NCBI GenBank assembly: GCA_964471405.1
Contig: CAYYGH010000015.1
Coordinates: forward strand, 1-45,139
DNA from: J084 sp964471405
Lineage (GTDB): Bacteria; Pseudomonadota; Alphaproteobacteria; Sphingomonadales; Rhodothalassiaceae
DNA length: 45,139 nucleotides
Reading direction: 5' to 3'
In this document: positions 1 through 9,587 of the stretch, in pieces
How positions within the stretch are numbered: the stretch's first letter is position 1
Layout: every line of letters begins with the position of its first letter
Made by a program: the position numbers and the translations under genes
Notes under the pieces: generated by a model
Seen by the model: the letters and a program-made list of their open reading frames with translations, nothing else
Databases searched by the model: none
What the model was told of the DNA's origin: nothing

Positions 1-211
1 GCGCATCTGCCGGCAGATGATCGAGGCAGGGGCTGGATCCGCCGTCAAGTTCCATTGGCGGCAGCGGTGAGGAGGGGGCTGCGCCTTCTGCAGCGCTCCT
101 TTGCCATGTCCGGCCGCCCTCCCCCTTGCCTTTGGGCGGAGGAATGCGCACATTTCTCCCCGCGGTGCGGATCGGTGCCCCGTGCAGGCGTGAGCGGGCA
201 GGAGTAAGGCG
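1..211. other. Left edge, no supportable gene
   Basis: I see no convincing gene here. A plus-strand frame stays open to about 207, but in DNA this GC-rich that is not evidence of coding, and nothing recognisable is encoded. Positions 35-60 look like a decayed copy of the palindromic repeat found at 741-1370. The last bases carry the ribosome binding site (AGGAG at about 200-204) of the gene starting at 212. Confidence 0.4.
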
Positions 212-682
212 ATGGCGGATGAACGGCTGCGGCTGAAGGCATTGAGCGAAGAGGACCTCGCCGTCATTTCGGCAATGGTTCAGGACGCCGTGCTCAAGGT
301 CGCCGACATGGGCTATGATGCCCGCCGCCACTGCTTCGCCATGGTCATGAACCGCTTCCGCTGGGAGAAGGTAGCCCCGGCTCTCGGGCAAACGAGGCCG
401 GAGCAGAACCTGTCCGGGCTTGAACGCATTCGCTCCGGTCTGCACTTCGAGGGCGTGCTGGCGGCCCGCTGTCGCGGGGTGCCGCGGGATGACGGGGAGG
501 CCGTCCTGGAACTGTTGGCCATCGCCTGGGAGCCGGCTGCAGATGGTGTGGGCGGCACGGTGCGTCTCGAATTCGCGGGCGGAGCCACGGTCCGGCTCGA
601 AGCGGAATGCCTAGAAGCCTATCTGTGCGACCTGACCGCCCCCTGGCCGGCCCGCCGCATTCCCGTCCACGAGATCGACTGA
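212..682 (+). CDS. DUF2948 family protein
   Basis: A 156-residue soluble protein of unknown function. The N-terminal block (LKALSEEDLAVISAMVQDAV, then a segment around CFAMVMNRFRWE) matches what I know of DUF2948, a small family typical of alphaproteobacteria. There is no signal peptide, membrane segment or visible catalytic motif. The start has AGGAG about 8 bases upstream. In many alphaproteobacteria this family lies between murA and hisD. No hisD follows here: non-coding repeat DNA begins right after the stop, so the usual neighbourhood is broken on the right and cut by the window on the left. The family call is good; the function is unknown. Confidence 0.8.
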   Translation: MADERLRLKALSEEDLAVISAMVQDAVLKVADMGYDARRHCFAMVMNRFRWEKVAPALGQTRPEQNLSGLERIRSGLHFEGVLAARCRGVPRDDGEAVLELLAIAWEPAADGVGGTVRLEFAGGATVRLEAECLEAYLCDLTAPWPARRIPVHEID

Positions 683-740
683 GGCTGAGCCCCCGGCGCA
701 CCGCCTCATGCCTGGCGGCACGAAGGCCGCCTTCCCCCCT

Positions 741-1370
741 CCTCATCCGCCGACACCCTCTCCCTCTCACCCTCCGCCAATATCCTCCCCTTTCGTCATC
801 CGCCGGCCCTCCCTTCTCGTCATCCGCCACACCTTCCCTTCTTGTCATCCGCCGACTTGATCGGCGGATCCAGCGGGAAGCGGTGAGAGCATCCAGCTCT
901 CGGGTTTCTTCTCCTTGTGGATCCAGCAGGAAGTGAAGAGATCGTCCGGCGCCGGAGCCGTCCTACCCGCCAGCTGGGTTCGCCGGTCAAGCCGGCGAAC
1001 GACGCAAAAAGGGGAGCGTCACCCCCTCCTGGTGCATCTGTCCAACCGTCAGCTGCGGCTGTGCGGCGTGAATCGCCAGCCGCCAGCGTTCTTTTTCTCG
1101 TCACCCGCCGGCCAAGACCGGCGGGTCCAGCCGCCAGCGGGGCCATAGCCCGGCGCACGTGATGGCGTCACCGCCAGATGGATTCGCCGCCTGAAGCGGC
1201 GAATGACGAGGGGAGGGAAGGGGTCACCGGGTGGATTCATGGGGCAAAGCAGAGAATGACAGGGGGCGGAGATCCCGCCTGCCGGATTCGCCGCATCTGC
1301 CGGCGAATGACGAGGGGAGAGGGCGTGTCGTCGGGAGGGACCCCTGGTCAAGCCCGCGAATGACGGTCCG
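741..1370. repeat. Cluster of decayed palindromic (REP-like) repeats
   Basis: The 0.9-kb stretch 683-1588 holds no gene and is mostly short palindromic repeats. Each unit has a 7-9 bp stem and a short loop, flanked by a CGTCATCC-type arm. Clear hairpins are 849-867 (CCGCCGA, 5-nt loop, TCGGCGG), 979-999, 1104-1125, 1182-1204 and 1286-1308. Orientation changes: 849 and 1104 read one way, 979, 1182 and 1286 the other. Before the first full unit, half units lacking the second arm occur at 741, 791 and 815. A degenerate copy lies near 1340-1365. The same family recurs at 36925-37034. Copies differ by compensating stem changes, as in dispersed non-autonomous palindromes. Confidence 0.8.
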
Positions 1371-1588
1371 GTGATCGGTTGTCAGCAATCGGTGATCAGG
1401 ACGGCCGCAGAGCGAAAAGGGTGGAAGGAGGACCATGGATCTCCGCCCCCGCTTGAGCCGCCTCATGCAAATTCCTCCCTTTCGTTAACCAATCCGCAAG
1501 AGAGGGGCTGTTTGGATATTGCATGCGAGTCGGCATGATGGGTCACAAGATTGCGCAAGAAGGCGCAAGCGAGAACAGGAGACGAGCC

Positions 1589-1909
1589 ATGGCAGAAAGC
1601 CGGTCGCCACATTGTTCAAGCCGGAATCGTGAACTCGCCCGCTATCTGGCGGCTGCCGAGCGCGGTGATGCCCACGCTCTTTTTGCTCTGGGGCTGATTC
1701 ATGCAACGGGCCGCCTTGTCGAGGCCGACCCGGTGGCCGCCCACATGTGGTTCAACCTCGCCGCCCGCTGCGGGTTGGCGGAGGCGGCCGAGGAACGGCG
1801 GCTGCTTGCCCAGGAAATGACGCCGGCCGAGGTTGCCCGCGCCCAGCGGCTGGCGCGTGAATGGCTGGAAAGCCATGGCCTGCCGGCGGCCGTCGCCCAG
1901 GCGGCCTGA
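1589..1909 (+). CDS. Small Sel1-repeat protein
   Basis: A 106-residue protein. Its middle part (AERGDAHALFALGLIHATG, then a segment ending AAHMWFNLAA) is a Sel1-like helical repeat, a TPR-like module used for protein contacts. The last third is a charged helix (TPAEVARAQRLAREWLE) typical of the C-terminal end of short Sel1 proteins. I chose the ATG at 1589 over one at 1523 because AGGAGA lies 6-7 bases upstream and the extra 22 residues look non-coding. There is no signal peptide. It stands alone between repeat DNA and the convergent RND operon, so there is no operon clue to its partner. About 150 bases of unremarkable sequence follow before 2064. Confidence 0.75.
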   Translation: MAESRSPHCSSRNRELARYLAAAERGDAHALFALGLIHATGRLVEADPVAAHMWFNLAARCGLAEAAEERRLLAQEMTPAEVARAQRLAREWLESHGLPAAVAQAA

Positions 1910-2063
1910 CACTCGCCCTTTCACCCCTGCGGACAATGTCTGGAAGGGATGGCCTGGCCTGCAACGAATGGCCGAGGCTGCCTGAACCCAATGGCCTGGC
2001 GACCGGTCGATGGCCTTGCCGTCTGCCGCCTGCCGGGCCCATGCGCCGGGCTTGTTGTCGTGA

Positions 2064-5000
2064 TCACTCGGCCGGGCTCGTGAGATTCCGACGACCTGCC
2101 AGTTCGCGCTCCTGTTGGGCCAGGCGGGCGGCCTCGTATCCCGGTGAGCGGGTATAGGGCGCAAGCAGATCATAGACGACCGGGATCACGAGCAAAGTCA
2201 GGGCCGTGGCCAGCAGAACGCCGCCGAAGATCACGAGCCCGATGGTCAAACGGCTGGCCGAGCCCGGACCGGTCGCCAGAATGAGCGGCAGGGCGCCCAT
2301 CACGGTGGAAAAGGAGGTCATCAGGATGGGCCGCAGGCGGATGCCCGCTGCCCTGATCATCGCCTCCCGGACCTGCAGTCCCTGGTCGCGCAGCTGGTTG
2401 GCGAATTCCACAAGCAGAATGCCGTTCTTGGCGGCAAGCCCGATGAGCATGATCAGCCCCACCTGGCTGTAGATGTTCAGCGTCGAGCCGCCAAGGTAAA
2501 GCGCAAGCAGACCGCCGGCTGCCGCCATCGGGACGCTCAGCATGATCACGAAGGGGTGGATGAAGCTTTCGAACTGGGCGGCCAGCACCAGATAGACGAC
2601 GAGAAAGGCCATCGCGAAGGTGAACGCCACGGCGCCGCCCGCCTCCTTGAATTCGCGGCTTTCGCCCTTGTAGTCGATGCTGACGGCATCCGGGATGCGT
2701 TCACGCACGATGCGTTCGAGGGCGGCGAGAACCTCGCCCAGGGTTGCGCCGGGTGCCAGCTGTGCCGAAAGGGTAAGGGCGCGGACACGATTGTAGCGAT
2801 TGAGCGTGGCGGGGCCGGCTTCCTCCACGAGATCCACCACGCTCGCCAAGGGCACCAGCCGACCGCTGCGTTCCGAGCGCACGTAGATGTTGGCAAGATC
2901 CGAGGGCACCTGGCGATCCGCATCCTCCGCCCGCAGAAGGACGTCATATTCCTCGCCACGATCGATGAAGGTGGTCACCCGCCGGCCGCCGAGCATGGTC
3001 TCAAGGGTGCGGCCGATGGTGGCGGCCGAGATTCCGAGATCGGCCGCCCGGTCCCGATCGATGCGCAGCTTCAGCTGCGGCTGGGTTTCGCGATAGTCGA
3101 AGTCCGGCTCCAGAAGGGGCAGGTCGCGCACGGCCTCCTTCAGGATGGCCTTGAAGCGGGCAAGATCCGCATAGGTATTGCCGCCGACCACGAACTGGAC
3201 CGGCGAGCCCCGCCCTCGCGCGATGGCCTGCGGCATGATCACGAAGGTCTCGACCCCCGTCACGTCGGCATAGCGCGCGCGCAGCTCGCGGATGATCTGG
3301 GCGGCGGAGCGCCTGCGCTTGTGCCAGGGCTCCAGCACGACGACTCCGAAGGCGGTATTGTCCCCCTCCGCCCGGGTAATGACGACTCGCGCCTCATGGG
3401 TCTCGTTCACGAGATAGAGGGTGCGTTTTTCGATCTCCTGCACCCAATGGCGCATGTAGGGAAAGCCCGCTCCTTCCGGTCCCCGGATGCTGATGAAGAA
3501 GGCGCCCCGGTCTTCACGCGGGGTCAGCTCCCTGGGCAGCACATGCATCAGCCCGGCGATCAGGGCGAAGAGGGCGAAAAAGAGCGCCAGAACCGGCCAC
3601 TTGCGGGCCATGAGCGCGGCCAGCAGCTGCTCGTAGCCGACCTTCAGTCGCGCAAAATGGTCATCCAGCCAGCGATTGAAACGCGGCTTCGGCCCTTCCC
3701 GGACGAGCATGCGCGCACACATCACCGGGGTAAGCGTCAGGGCCACCAGGGAGGAAAAGCCCACTGCCGCCGCCATCGCGATCGCCAGTTCCGCAAACAG
3801 CCGCCCGATGTTGCCCTGGAGGAAGGCGATCGGCACGAAGACCGCGATCAGCACCAGCGTCGTGGCGATGACGGCAAATCCCACCTGCCGGGTGCCGTGG
3901 AAGGCGGCATGCAGACGGGGCTCGCCTTCCTCGACACGACGATAGATGTTTTCAAGCACGACGATCGCATCATCCACCACCAGCCCGATCGCGAGCACGA
4001 GGGCAAGCAGGGTCAGCAGGTTGATGGAAACGCCAAAGGCGGCCATCACGGAAAAGGCCGCGACGATCGAGACCGGCACCGTCACCGCCGGCACCAGCAC
4101 GGTGCGCAGCGAACCGAGGAAGAGGTAGAGCACGATCACGACAAGAACGAGTGCAATGAAAAGCGTCTTGTAGACTTCGGCAATGGCGGCCGAGATGAAG
4201 ATCGTGGAATCATAGCTGTCTTCGAGCGTAACGCCCTCCGGCAGGCTGGCGCGGATCCGGTCCACCGCCCGGTGGACGGCCCGGGCGACGGCCAGGTCGT
4301 TGGCGTTCGACTGGCGGACGATGCCGATTCCGACACGCGGCACGCCATTGCCCCGAAATTCGGTCTTGTCATTGAAGGGACCGATCGCAACCCGCGCGAT
4401 TTCACCGAGACGCACGAGATGACCGTCCGCTCCCCGGGCGATCACGAGGGCGGCGAAATCCTCAGGGCGCCGAAAGCCGCGATCGATGCGCACCACCAGG
4501 TTCTGGGCGCGCGATTCCAGCCGGCCGGCCGGCAGCTCCACATTCTCGCGACGCAGGGCGGCTTCGACATCGGCCACGGTCAGACCGCGCGCGGCCATCG
4601 CCTGGCGGTCGAGATAGATGCGCATGGCATAGCGCTGCTCGCCCCCGATCTGCACCCGCGCCACCCCTTCGACGACCGAGAGACGATCGACGATGTTGCG
4701 CTCGGCAAAATCGGTAAGGGCGGGCACATCCATCGCCGGCGAGGACAGCGAAAACCACATGATGGGGCGGGTGTCGCTGTCGACCTTGGCGATCTCGGGA
4801 GGATCCGCCTCCTCGGGCAGCCGGTCGAGGACGCGGGCGATGCGGTCGCGCACGTCATTGGCGGCGGCATCGATATCGCGGTCCAGGGTGAATTCGATGA
4901 CGACGTTCGACCGCCCATCCTGGCTGGAGGACGATATGGAGCGAATCCCCTGGATGCCCGCGATCTGGTCCTCGACGATCTGGGTGATCCGGGTTTCCAC

Positions 5001-5174
5001 CACCGCCGCCGAGGCGCCGGGATAGCGGGTGGTTACCGACACGATGGGCGGATCGATGTTGGGAAGCTCCCGCACGGGCAGACGCAGGAAGCTTACCACC
5101 CCGAAGACCACGAGCAGCAGGCTGATCACCACCGCAAGAACGGGGCGCTTGACGGCGATGTCCGAGATCACCAT
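2064..5174 (-). CDS. RND multidrug efflux permease (HAE1 family)
   Basis: A 1036-residue inner-membrane proton antiporter that, with its adaptor and an outer-membrane channel, would expel hydrophobic compounds. It starts with the typical TM1 (VKRPVLAVVISLLLVVFG) and porter-domain PN1 block (LPVRELPNIDPPIVSV). TM4 carries the paired aspartates of the proton relay (GLVVDDAIVVLEN, D401/D402), and the TM10 lysine is present in GLAAKNGILLVEFANQ. Paired acids in TM4 indicate the drug (HAE1) branch, not the metal branch. The start lies 19 bases after the adaptor stop, so the two form one operon. No TolC-type gene is adjacent, so it probably borrows a channel from elsewhere. The substrate cannot be told. 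Confidence 0.95.
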   Translation of the reverse strand: MVISDIAVKRPVLAVVISLLLVVFGVVSFLRLPVRELPNIDPPIVSVTTRYPGASAAVVETRITQIVEDQIAGIQGIRSISSSSQDGRSNVVIEFTLDRDIDAAANDVRDRIARVLDRLPEEADPPEIAKVDSDTRPIMWFSLSSPAMDVPALTDFAERNIVDRLSVVEGVARVQIGGEQRYAMRIYLDRQAMAARGLTVADVEAALRRENVELPAGRLESRAQNLVVRIDRGFRRPEDFAALVIARGADGHLVRLGEIARVAIGPFNDKTEFRGNGVPRVGIGIVRQSNANDLAVARAVHRAVDRIRASLPEGVTLEDSYDSTIFISAAIAEVYKTLFIALVLVVIVLYLFLGSLRTVLVPAVTVPVSIVAAFSVMAAFGVSINLLTLLALVLAIGLVVDDAIVVLENIYRRVEEGEPRLHAAFHGTRQVGFAVIATTLVLIAVFVPIAFLQGNIGRLFAELAIAMAAAVGFSSLVALTLTPVMCARMLVREGPKPRFNRWLDDHFARLKVGYEQLLAALMARKWPVLALFFALFALIAGLMHVLPRELTPREDRGAFFISIRGPEGAGFPYMRHWVQEIEKRTLYLVNETHEARVVITRAEGDNTAFGVVVLEPWHKRRRSAAQIIRELRARYADVTGVETFVIMPQAIARGRGSPVQFVVGGNTYADLARFKAILKEAVRDLPLLEPDFDYRETQPQLKLRIDRDRAADLGISAATIGRTLETMLGGRRVTTFIDRGEEYDVLLRAEDADRQVPSDLANIYVRSERSGRLVPLASVVDLVEEAGPATLNRYNRVRALTLSAQLAPGATLGEVLAALERIVRERIPDAVSIDYKGESREFKEAGGAVAFTFAMAFLVVYLVLAAQFESFIHPFVIMLSVPMAAAGGLLALYLGGSTLNIYSQVGLIMLIGLAAKNGILLVEFANQLRDQGLQVREAMIRAAGIRLRPILMTSFSTVMGALPLILATGPGSASRLTIGLVIFGGVLLATALTLLVIPVVYDLLAPYTRSPGYEAARLAQQERELAGRRNLTSPAE

Positions 5175-5193
5175 GCCTGCGCTCCCTTCTCTC

Positions 5194-6291
5194 CTATCCT
5201 GCCGCTGCCGGCCGACTGTCGCCTGCAGGCGGGTGTTCCTTGAGGATGTGCACCTTCACGCCCGGCCGCAATCGCAGGATGCCGGCAACCACCACCTTTT
5301 CGGCGGGCTGGAGTCCTGCTGCGATCTCCACGATCCCCGGCAGCCGCTGGCCGATCGTCACCCGGCGGCGTTCGGCCGTGCCGTCCGGGCGGATGACATA
5401 GACGTAATGCTGGCGACCGATGAGCAGCAGGGCTTCCTCCGGGACCGCGAGCGCGCGCCGGCTCCGGCCGATCACCGCGACCTCAAGGAGCATGCCGGGA
5501 CGCAGCAGCTGATCCTCGTTGGGCAGTTCGGCCCGGACGGTGACCGCTCGTGTCACGGGATCCACCCGCGGAGCGATGGCGGTGATGCGACCGGAAAAGA
5601 GGCGGTCGGGAAAGGCGGCGGCACGGGCGCGGATGTCCTGTCCCACGGCAAGGGCGGACAGAAAGCGCTCCGGCACGGAGAAGTCGAGCAGGATGGGCGT
5701 GATGTCGTCTATCGTCGTGATCACGGTGCCAGGGGTCACCAGCGCGCCGACGCTCACCTGCCGCAGGCCGAGCACGCCATCGAAGGGCGCACGGATGATG
5801 CGGGTCGCGATGCGTGCCTGGACCTGGGCGACACGGGCACGGGCCTGCGCGACATCTCTGAGCTGCTGATCAAGCGCAGCCTCTGTGGCATTGCCGCGGG
5901 CCACCAGTTCGCGAATGCGTTTGAGCTGCCGTTCAGCCTCCTGAAGCTGGGCCCTGGCCTCGGCGAGCTGCGCATCTTCCTCCGCATGATCGAGTTCGAC
6001 CAGCACCGTCCCTTTGCGCACCACCTGACCGTCATCAAAATGGATGCGTGCGACGGTTTCGGTAACCTGGGCCGTCAAGGTCACGGATTCCACGGCTCGT
6101 GCCGTCCCCAGCGCCTCGATGCGGTCAACGAAGCGATGGAAGGCGACCGGGGTCACCTCGACACTGGGGGCGGCCTTCCGCCAGCTGCCATGACCGCCGG
6201 CCCCCTCCTGCGGCGCCATCAGCAGATAGGCGCCGAAAACGAAGGCCGCGGCCGCAAGGGAAAGGAGAAGAAAACCCGCCGTTGTGCGCAT
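5194..6291 (-). CDS. RND efflux periplasmic adaptor subunit
   Basis: A 365-residue membrane-fusion protein linking the RND pump to an outer-membrane channel. An N-terminal membrane anchor (TTAGFLLLSLAAAAFVFGAY) is followed by the first half of the barrel-sandwich (biotinyl-lipoyl-like) domain (VARIHFDDGQVVRKGTVLVE). Then come a short alpha-hairpin rich in Ala, Glu, Gln and Arg, the second lipoyl half (IIRAPFDGVLGLRQVSVGA), and beta-barrel and membrane-proximal domains. The ATG at 6291 has AGGGA 8 bases upstream; an in-frame ATG at 6339 has no binding site. It is the first gene of the operon with the permease downstream. Confidence 0.92.
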   Translation of the reverse strand: MRTTAGFLLLSLAAAAFVFGAYLLMAPQEGAGGHGSWRKAAPSVEVTPVAFHRFVDRIEALGTARAVESVTLTAQVTETVARIHFDDGQVVRKGTVLVELDHAEEDAQLAEARAQLQEAERQLKRIRELVARGNATEAALDQQLRDVAQARARVAQVQARIATRIIRAPFDGVLGLRQVSVGALVTPGTVITTIDDITPILLDFSVPERFLSALAVGQDIRARAAAFPDRLFSGRITAIAPRVDPVTRAVTVRAELPNEDQLLRPGMLLEVAVIGRSRRALAVPEEALLLIGRQHYVYVIRPDGTAERRRVTIGQRLPGIVEIAAGLQPAEKVVVAGILRLRPGVKVHILKEHPPAGDSRPAAAG

Positions 6292-6359
6292 GCCCGCAAT
6301 CCCTGCCCGCCATACCGGTGCGACGGTGCCGGCTGTCATCCACCGGAAATCGCTTAGCC

Positions 6360-6380
6360 GTTGCGCCAGGGCGTCGCAAC
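6360..6380. promoter_or_regulatory. Inverted repeat upstream of the RND operon
   Basis: GTTGCG, nine bases, CGCAAC: a perfect 6-bp inverted repeat in the otherwise featureless 180 bases between the aminotransferase stop and the adaptor start. Drug-efflux operons are often controlled by TetR-type repressors binding such dyads. No regulator gene is adjacent and no clear -35/-10 pair was found, so this is only a candidate operator. Confidence 0.22.
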
Positions 6381-6470
6381 CGCGATGCGATCACCGGTCG
6401 CCTGCATGCGGTGGCGGACAGGGCGGACACACCGGGATCCGGCCGGAGAGGGGAGGGCAGGGGCGGCCCT

Positions 6471-7871
6471 TCAGCCCGGCAGAAGATGAGCGGCGACCTC
6501 GTCAAGGGCTGCGCCAAGCGCCGCGACCAGTTGCTCGGCCTCATCTTCCCCAAGCACGAAGGGCGGGGTTGCGACCAGGGCATTGCCTACCGCCCGCACG
6601 ATGACACCATGCTTCAGGCAGGCGTTCGCGACCTGGCCGCAGACGGCCTGTTCGAGCGGGAAATGGCTGCGTGTGGCCTTGTCGCGCACGATCTCGATCC
6701 CGAAAATGAGGCCGTCGTGGCGGATTTCGCCGACGAGGGGATTGTCCTTGAGGCGGGAGAGACTGTCCGCCAGCCGGGCGCCGAGCGCATTGACGCGGGC
6801 GATCAGGTCTTCTCTTTCCAGAATGCGCAGGTTTTCCAGTGCGACTGCCGCCGCGACCGGGTGGGCCGATGTCGTGAACCCGTGCTGGAAGGCGCCATCC
6901 CCGCTTTCCAGGGCCACGGATGCGATCTCGTCGGAAACAAGGGTGGCTCCGATGGGCTGGTAGCCGGAGGACAGGCCCTTGGCCAGAGTGATGATCTGGG
7001 GGCTGATGCCGAAACGGTCGGCCGCGAACCAGGCACCCATCCGGCCCATGCCCGTGACCACCTCGTCAAGGATGAGGGGGATGCCGTATTCACGGCAGAT
7101 CGTGGTCAGCCGTGGCCAGTAGCTGGCCGGCGGCACGATGGCACCGCCGGTAACCTGGACGGGTTCGGCGATCACCCCGGCGATACGGTCCGGCCCGATC
7201 CTCTCGATCGCCTCGGCCACGGCGTCCGCGGCCCGTCTGCCGAAGTCTCCGGGCTCCTCACCGGCTTGCGCCTCCCGATACCAGAAAGGTGCCATCACAT
7301 GGTGGGTATCCTCATCCGGCAGCCCGAAAGCTTCATGCATGAGAGGCAGCCCGGTCAGCGAAGCGGTGGCCAGGGTCGCCCCATGATAGGAATGGCGGCG
7401 GGCAATGATGATACGGCGATCGGGCTCTCCCCGGGCCCGCCAGTAGGCGCGCAGAATCTTGAGGGCCGTCTCATTGGCCTCCGAGCCGGAGTTGGAAAAG
7501 AAGACGCGCTGCAGGCCTGCCGGTGCGCGGGCGGCGATGGCGGCCGCCAGCTCGGCCGCATAGGGATTCGTGACCTGCTGGAAGGCATGGTAGTAGGACA
7601 GCCGGCTCATCGCGCGGGCTGCCGCTTCCGCCATCTCCTCTCTGCCATAGCCGATGTTCACGCAGGCAAGCCCCGCAACGGCATCGATGAGCGCGATCCC
7701 ACCCTCAAGAAAGAGCCGGGAACCCTTCGCCCCTTCCACGATCACGGCCCCCTGTTCCCGCAGCAGCCGGTGATCCGTGAAGGGATGAAGGTGATGCTGC
7801 CGATCCGCCTCCCGCAGACGCTGACGGGTCTCCGGCATGAGACTTGCTTTCCGGCTTTCGAGAGCGGCCAT
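6471..7871 (-). CDS. Class III (omega) aminotransferase
   Basis: A 466-residue PLP-dependent aminotransferase of fold type I. It shows the class III features: an early HHLHPFTD block, the phosphate-binding FFSNSGSEANETALKI, the Tyr/His pair in RRHSYHGATL, and LILDEVVTGMGRMG with the Asp that contacts the PLP nitrogen. The Schiff-base lysine is in TLAKGLSSGYQPIGA. This subgroup includes omega-amino acid:pyruvate, putrescine and spermidine aminotransferases, and the substrate cannot be read from sequence. The start at 7871 has GGAG 7 bases upstream; the upstream ATG at 7901 does not. It is transcribed toward the RND operon and divergent from the gene at 8025, with no pathway partner nearby. Confidence 0.92.
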   Translation of the reverse strand: MAALESRKASLMPETRQRLREADRQHHLHPFTDHRLLREQGAVIVEGAKGSRLFLEGGIALIDAVAGLACVNIGYGREEMAEAAARAMSRLSYYHAFQQVTNPYAAELAAAIAARAPAGLQRVFFSNSGSEANETALKILRAYWRARGEPDRRIIIARRHSYHGATLATASLTGLPLMHEAFGLPDEDTHHVMAPFWYREAQAGEEPGDFGRRAADAVAEAIERIGPDRIAGVIAEPVQVTGGAIVPPASYWPRLTTICREYGIPLILDEVVTGMGRMGAWFAADRFGISPQIITLAKGLSSGYQPIGATLVSDEIASVALESGDGAFQHGFTTSAHPVAAAVALENLRILEREDLIARVNALGARLADSLSRLKDNPLVGEIRHDGLIFGIEIVRDKATRSHFPLEQAVCGQVANACLKHGVIVRAVGNALVATPPFVLGEDEAEQLVAALGAALDEVAAHLLPG

Positions 7872-8024
7872 CGCTCGTCTCCTTGGCAATGAGGGACGCA
7901 ATGGCCGCAGCTTGGCCGGCCATGGCTAAGAAAGGATTAACGGTTTGCGCGCCAGGATGAGAGACGGTCCCGGCGCCGGTCAGGAAACGGCAACCGATCC
8001 GCGTGTGCACAGGAGGAAAACGGC

Positions 8025-9536
8025 ATGGGCAAGTCCAGGCATCGCCGCAAGAGCACCAGCAAGGCGAACGTGATCACCAGCCCCAAGCGGGCGGCACGTG
8101 ACTTGCAGAAGCTGATCAATCGCGTGCAGCCGATGATCGAGGCCCGCCCCGGCAATGAGCCCAACATCGAAAAGGGCTACCATATCCTGAAGGAGCACTT
8201 CCCCCTTTACGGCAACAATGCCGCCTGGTGCGAGGTGATGGGGCTGGCCGCTCTCAACATGCACCGGATGGAGGAGGCGGAATTCTATCTGCTTCAGGCC
8301 ATCAAGCGCGAGCCGAACCGGGCGGCGGCCTACAGCTATCTGGGCTTTGCCTATTTCGAGCAGGCGGACTTCCTGAAGGCCATCGAATACCAGCGCAAGG
8401 CGATCGAGCTGCAGCCGAAGGTCTGGCAGCATTACCTCAATCTCAGCCAGACGCTGGAGAAGATGGGACTCTACGATCAGGCTCTGGCCGCCATCACCAC
8501 CGCCTTCCAGCTGACAAAGGGCAGGCAGCCGCGCGTGCTGTGGGAGCTGGGCAATCTCTATCTCTGCTTCGGGCGCATCGAAGAGGGCTGGAAGCTTTAT
8601 GAGGGCGGTTTCGGCTGCGGACGCCGCACCCCGCCGCTGCCACGCAATGATCGCTACTGGGGGGGCGAAGACATCTCGGACAAGACCATTCTCGTCTGGC
8701 GCGAACACGGCCTGGGGGACGAGATCCGGAATGCCGATCTCTATCATGATCTCGTCGCTCATGCCGGGCATGTGGTCATCGAATGTGCGCCGCGCCTGCA
8801 GAGCATTTTCGCCCGCACCTTCCCGCAGGCGACGATTCTGCCGCAGGCTCCCCACCCGCCCAGCACCGAGCGGCCGCCCTTCGACGTGCATTCCGGCCAG
8901 TTCTCGCTGCACTACCATTTCCGCAAGACCATCGAGGCCTATGAGCAGGCCGCGCGGCCGGACGGCCATCTGAAGCCCGATCCGGAAAAGGTGGCCTTCT
9001 GGCGGGCCCGCTTCGCGGGACTGGGAGCCAGGGCAGTCGTCGGGATTTCCTGGACCTCCGGCCTCAGGTTCAAGATCCGTGAACACAACTACTTCAGCCT
9101 CACCGATCTCGGCGATCTGCTGACGATCCCGGATGTCGCCTTCGTCAATCTCTTCTATGGCGAAGCGGAAGAGGAGATTCGCGCTGCCGAGGAGCGGTTC
9201 GGCGTGACGATCCATCGCTGGCCGGAAGTCGACCTCAAAAACGACATGGAAACGGTGTTCGCCATGACGAAGGCGATGGATCTCGTGATCTCGGCGCCGA
9301 CCTCTGCGATCGATATCGCCGGTGCCGTCGGGACGCCGGCCTGGACGGCCCTTCCGCCCCGGCACTATGTGCGCCTCGGGACGGACCACATCCCGCAGCT
9401 GCCGAGCGTGCGCGTCTTCGACAAGCGCCTCAACGAGCCTTGGGGGCCCACTCTCCAGCGCATCACCCGGGCTTTTCACGGGTGGCTGGCCGAACACGAC
9501 AGCCTGGCGGCGCACCGCGAGCGCGCCGCCGGCTGA
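8025..9536 (+). CDS. TPR protein with glycosyltransferase-like C-terminal domain
   Basis: A 503-residue cytoplasmic protein with a very basic N-terminus (GKSRHRRKSTSKAN). Residues about 65-185 form consecutive TPR units, for example AAYSYLGFAYFEQADFLKAI and WQHYLNLSQTLEKMGLYDQA. From about residue 220 it matches the GT-B-like half often fused to TPRs in alphaproteobacteria (ILVWREHGLGDEIRNADLY, and near the C-terminus DLVISAPTSAIDIAGAVGTP, the nucleotide-sugar-side motif of GT9/GT41-like proteins). Such proteins are suspected to glycosylate proteins or surface polymers, but acceptor and donor are unknown. The start has a strong AGGAGG 8 bases upstream. No envelope genes are adjacent. Confidence 0.8.
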   Translation: MGKSRHRRKSTSKANVITSPKRAARDLQKLINRVQPMIEARPGNEPNIEKGYHILKEHFPLYGNNAAWCEVMGLAALNMHRMEEAEFYLLQAIKREPNRAAAYSYLGFAYFEQADFLKAIEYQRKAIELQPKVWQHYLNLSQTLEKMGLYDQALAAITTAFQLTKGRQPRVLWELGNLYLCFGRIEEGWKLYEGGFGCGRRTPPLPRNDRYWGGEDISDKTILVWREHGLGDEIRNADLYHDLVAHAGHVVIECAPRLQSIFARTFPQATILPQAPHPPSTERPPFDVHSGQFSLHYHFRKTIEAYEQAARPDGHLKPDPEKVAFWRARFAGLGARAVVGISWTSGLRFKIREHNYFSLTDLGDLLTIPDVAFVNLFYGEAEEEIRAAEERFGVTIHRWPEVDLKNDMETVFAMTKAMDLVISAPTSAIDIAGAVGTPAWTALPPRHYVRLGTDHIPQLPSVRVFDKRLNEPWGPTLQRITRAFHGWLAEHDSLAAHRERAAG

Positions 9537-9587
9537 ATCCTCTTTCACGAAAGCCGCGCACCGGCGATCTGGCGCGCTCGGGGCTTC

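Noticed and set aside
2556..5243. A long open frame (895 codons) antisense to the RND permease
   Set aside because: The sense strand encodes an unmistakable RND pump. The antisense translation is His/Asp/Gly-rich with no domain, the usual mirror of GC-rich codon bias.
7980..9548. A 522-codon frame antisense to the TPR/glycosyltransferase-like gene
   Set aside because: The plus-strand gene has a strong AGGAGG site and clear TPR repeats; the minus frame shows no motif.
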